Shown here one piece after another: positions 61,118-64,000 of a DNA stretch of 64,000 nt. A program made the position numbers and the translations under genes. Under the pieces are notes generated by a model. That model was given only the letters and a program-made list of their open reading frames with translations, made no database searches and was not told where the DNA came from. How positions within the stretch are numbered: position 1 is the first letter of the stretch; each line of letters starts with the position of its first letter. Source of the DNA: Larus michahellis (lineage: Eukaryota; Chordata; Aves; Charadriiformes; Laridae). The DNA is taken from contig NC_133903.1 of assembly GCF_964199755.1 (NCBI RefSeq), forward strand, positions 57,542,739 through 57,606,738, written 5' to 3'.

Positions 61118-62591
61118 GTATATCATACAGTAATACCATTTTATTAGATAACATATTACACTTGCGTGTTACTTCTTACTTCAGCCGCAACTAAAATGTG
61201 CGTTTAGGCCCTTTGTGTCTTATTTGCTGGGTTTATTTTCAGTGGTTAAAGTCTGACATTTCTCTCCGAGGGGCTTGGGAGACCCCAGGTCTGTCTAATG
61301 TAACAGCGGAGTCCCCCCTTGCTCCCTCCGCCGTTACGCACAGCTACTGCACTTATGCAGTAATTTAGCGCTGTACACCCGTGGGGGGACTCAGTCCCTG
61401 CCGCAGTGATGTTGTAAAGCTGTTGTGTGTGCACGGAATCATCCTCGGGTGATGCCAGTGGAGGATACAAGGCAGAGTTGGGATGATGCCCGTTTGGACT
61501 AGACCCCGCTGGTATCGCGTGGGACTACAAAACCAACCCAGAATAAATCCCATCATCTTTAAAAGAAGCTTTCAGCAGTGGTACCTTTCTGTGATGAACT
61601 TGATTTAGAATATGAAGCATTCTTCAAGATTAAGGTCTAATCCTGTAAGAAAGAATATTATTGATTCATACTGGCATTGAAAGTACTCATGATACAAAAT
61701 CTTCGGTCTAGAAAGTAGCAAAAAAATTTGGTGTGATTGCTAGTGCTTCCCCAGACCAAACTATTTATGGGATTCTTTCCTGTGTAGTGGATGGATTGTG
61801 TCCAGCTAGTCAGTTTTGACACGGAGAGAGAGGGAGGGGGCAGGCTGGATACTGCGAACTGGAAAAACAAAGTTTTGTGGGACTTCAAAAAAAGAATTTA
61901 TGAGTCTGCAAAGATTTTCAGGACGAATTCTTATCTACATAATCAACATATCTTGGTGGCTACTTTCCTCTTCAAAGAGAAATATTCTACTGTAGTAAGT
62001 ACTTGCAGATATTTGAATTTCTTTTAAAATCATAATGTGATAGTAATTAAGGAAATAACTATGAAGATACGGGTTTTCCCCCTTCTCCCGCTGAAGGGAA
62101 CCGAATGATTAGTGAAGGATGATGTAGCTAAATATAACAACTCAGACTACCACTACAGTAAGGGGAAATATATTTGGGAGATATAATTGGGAGATTGGGA
62201 GAGTTATAGTAATTGGGAGAACTTTGAACGCAAAGTCAGCCTTTTCTGTCTCCCACTCACAGCTTTTTTAAGAGTAATTATTTTTATAAAAGGAAAGATG
62301 AAGACTTGTGAATTCATGTAGCAGTTAGGATGTTTCAGTTTTACCCTTTGCCTTATGAAAATACTGACTTCTGTGGTTCAGTGGTGGTCTTACCTTAAAC
62401 TCTCAGATACAAACTTGCTGATTTTTTGCGATGAAAACACAGTTGTGCCGTCGCCTCGTCCCTGGTGGTCAGCCTGTTTGCTGGGGGTCTCGTCCGCGCT
62501 GCCTCATCCCAGTTGCCTGTGGCCCCCCCAGCATCACCCTCCTGCGGTCGGTGCCGGTGGCCTCACCCCGCAGTGGCCGCTGTCGTTGCAG
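61118..62591 (+). other. LHX8: LHX8 intron 3 (about 1.5 kb)
   Basis: It runs from the gtatat donor to the gttgcag acceptor. The last 150 nt before exon 4 are GC-rich and contain a second AG 18 nt upstream of the chosen acceptor. Nothing else was recognised. Confidence 0.85.
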
Positions 62592-62812
62592 GCGATACGG
62601 CACCCGCTGCTCGCGCTGCGGGCGGCACATCCACTCCACCGACTGGGTCCGGCGGGCGAAAGGAAACGTCTACCACCTGGCATGCTTTGCCTGCTTCTCC
62701 TGCAAACGGCAGCTTTCTACAGGAGAGGAGTTCGCTTTGGTTGAAGAGAAAGTCCTCTGTAGAGTACATTACGACTGCATGTTGGACAACCTGAAAAGAG
62801 AAGTTGAAAATG
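62592..62812 (+). CDS. LHX8: LHX8 coding exon 4 (LIM domain 2)
   Basis: The acceptor is gtcgttgcag. The first base completes the split Arg codon (AG+G), giving [13 protein letters not shown], and the exon ends GAA AAT G before gtaaca. It encodes LIM2 with ligands C127, C130, H149, C152, C155, C158, C177 and H180 (or D182). The conserved [23 protein letters not shown] and [17 protein letters not shown] stretches are all intact. Downstream of LIM2 comes [19 protein letters not shown]. An additional AG 18 nt upstream (cag ending at 62573) would add six codons in frame; I chose 62592 because it gives the family sequence. Exit phase 1. Confidence 0.97.
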
Positions 62813-63277
62813 GTAACATGCTGCCTTTGTGAAGAACTGTGTTTGTGGTTTAGTTTTAATTAAATTGTTGCGTTTTACTTCATCTTCCTTATTAAGAGGT
62901 AATTACCTAGCTTTACTAAGGCTGGAAGCACAGGTTCTTGAATTAAAATAATGTGTAAATTATTTGATGTTTTAATTCTTTTTTAAGTTTGTATAACTTG
63001 TTTTCTGTCCTAAGGAAAAGAAAGCAGGAGCATATCTAGTTGGTAAAATAACATGCTGGATCTATTCCTTCCCTTGCTTGCAAGGGAGTCGTTTGGGCTG
63101 TAATGGGTAATAGGGATGGATCAATTTAACTTTGAACAGAATATGGATTTTTTTTTTTTTAAGTTGAAATTCATCTGGCTGAATAACTGTTGGTTATTGT
63201 CGGAGGATGGTCTGACTTAGGAATAACATCACTTTGAATGTTTAGCAGACGGTGGTGTTTTCTTTTTAATGCTTCAG
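62813..63277 (+). other. LHX8: LHX8 intron 4 (465 nt)
   Basis: AT-rich short intron with a run of 13 T at 63148-63160. The ttaatgcttcag acceptor precedes exon 5. Confidence 0.9.
63148..63160 (+). repeat. Poly-T run (13) in LHX8 intron 4
   Basis: Uninterrupted T run about 120 nt before exon 5. Confidence 0.9.
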
Positions 63278-63381
63278 GTAATGGGATTAGCGTGGAAGGA
63301 GCGTTACTAACAGAACAAGATGTCAATCATCCAAAACCAGCAAAAAGAGCTCGGACCAGCTTCACGGCAGACCAGCTCCAG
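63278..63381 (+). CDS. LHX8: LHX8 coding exon 5 (linker and first residues of homeodomain)
   Basis: The acceptor is taatgcttcag. The first two bases complete GGT, giving ENGNGIS. The exon encodes [17 protein letters not shown], then [17 protein letters not shown], ending at CAG before gtagag, phase 0. [13 protein letters not shown] is the N-terminal arm and start of helix 1 of the homeodomain. The basic residues K217, R218 and R220 are expected to contact the minor groove. The homeodomain is interrupted here by intron 5. I looked through the remaining 618 bases for a continuation of the homeodomain (recognition-helix WFQN region) and did not find it, so the next exon is outside the window. 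Confidence 0.95.
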
Positions 63382-64000
63382 GTAGAGGCAGTGCTGAGAA
63401 CTTGCACAGATGTAGGTTTACGCGGGACGTCGGTGCTGAACCGATAGGAAATCGGATGCATATGGGGGGAAAGAAAAAGCTTGCGTGCTTTCAACTATTT
63501 CATAAACTATCAAGACACAGCATGTTTCTGGAATTGTTTGTTAGCTTCAGCAGTTTAATATGAAATAGTTACTCTTCAAGCTTTTTATTTCCCTGGGGGC
63601 AGCTAGTAATTCCGCAGGGTGGAAATAAAAAGGTTGTTCTATTTTGATTGCTCAATGAAATCTATTTTATCAGGCATTTACATCGCTACACATAATAAAG
63701 ACAAAATATTTCTAGAATTATGTAATGTGAAGAGCTGTACTGAAGATGGGTACTGTATATGACTTCAAGACATTAACAGGGTGGAAGTTTGGATTTTGTT
63801 GTAGTGCGCAATAAGGGCTGCAAAAGATTGCGTTCTCAAAACAGGTGAGTATCGTGGGTTCCTGTTTATATTCGCACGAACACAGGTTGACTCCTGTCAA
63901 CACCTGTGTCTTGCTTTGCTTTGGTTTGTAGAGAAGATGGGGAGGAGTTGTGCATTCATTTCTTGATTGCCCTTTTTCCTCCTAAGGCAGTTCTCCTCGA
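63382..64000 (+). other. LHX8: LHX8 intron 5, 5' part
   Basis: It begins gtagag and continues past the window. I found no continuation of the homeodomain, no repeat and no other feature in these 619 bases. Confidence 0.85.

Larger units (their letters stand above)
57676..64000 (+). other. LHX8: LHX8 gene, 5' part (coding exons 1-5, introns 1-4, start of intron 5)
   Basis: This is the start of a LIM-homeodomain transcription factor gene. Joining the five exons gives 687 nt, or 229 codons, with no stop. The product has an acidic/serine-rich N-terminus, LIM domain 1 (about residues 66-118), LIM domain 2 (about 127-182), a linker, and the N-terminal arm of a homeodomain from about residue 218. 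Exons join in phases 0, 0, 2, 1, 0, and all introns are GT-AG. LHX8 is preferred over its paralogue LHX6 because of the MYWKSD N-terminus, the [10 protein letters not shown] and [10 protein letters not shown] stretches, and the linker [23 protein letters not shown] (split here as GISVEGALL and [14 protein letters not shown]). In vertebrates LHX8 is a nuclear regulator of forebrain cholinergic neuron fate, tooth and palate development, and oocyte/primordial follicle maintenance. LIM domains bind LDB cofactors. The family protein is about 356-367 residues, so roughly 130 codons lie past the right edge. Confidence 0.96.

Noticed and set aside
1..64000. Bacterial-type systems, CRISPR arrays, tRNA or rRNA genes
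   Set aside because: No direct-repeat/spacer array, no complete tRNA fold and no rRNA sequence seen. The window is vertebrate nuclear DNA.

Overview
The window looks like avian nuclear DNA. The evidence is CR1 LINE fragments ending in the GATTCTATG-type 3' repeat, solo LTRs of an ERVL-like avian type, and a vertebrate gene with GT-AG introns inside CpG islands. Bird is inferred from these repeats. The exact species cannot be read from the sequence.

The only gene I can support is the 5' part of LHX8 (LIM homeobox 8, also Lhx7/L3), on the + strand at the right edge. Five coding exons (57676-57756, 58041-58199, 60996-61117, 62592-62812, 63278-63381) splice in frame to 229 codons. They encode the N-terminus, both LIM domains with all zinc ligands, and the first residues of the homeodomain. 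The rest of the homeodomain and the C-terminus lie beyond the window.

About 6.7 kb around the start of the gene (51.9-58.6 kb) is a chain of CpG islands, typical of developmental transcription-factor loci. Next to the LHX8 start codon are a two-codon upstream ORF and, a little further up, G-rich and C-rich runs able to form quadruplexes.

The left 51.9 kb behaves as a gene desert. It holds CR1 fragments (about 2.1-2.9, 5.4-6.3, 18.8, 33.0, 35.9-36.3 and 36.9 kb). It also holds two solo LTRs (5455-6220, nested in a CR1 with a perfect 5-bp target duplication, and 37392-37936) and a third LTR 3' fragment (about 19.2-19.4 kb). There are also faint MIR-like relics, one candidate tRNA-derived SINE, homopolymer runs and several CpG-poor GC-rich patches. 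Long open frames in those patches and in the CpG islands are most simply explained by base composition. Such a desert next to a developmental regulator would be expected to hold distal enhancers. I point to two motif clusters (7771-7792 and 15754-15784) as candidates only.

I found no novel multi-gene system, CRISPR array, tRNA or rRNA gene. The more unusual observations are the LHX8 5'-end features, the nested insertions, and two minus-strand ORFs (30518-31447 and 34372-34854) that I could not assign.
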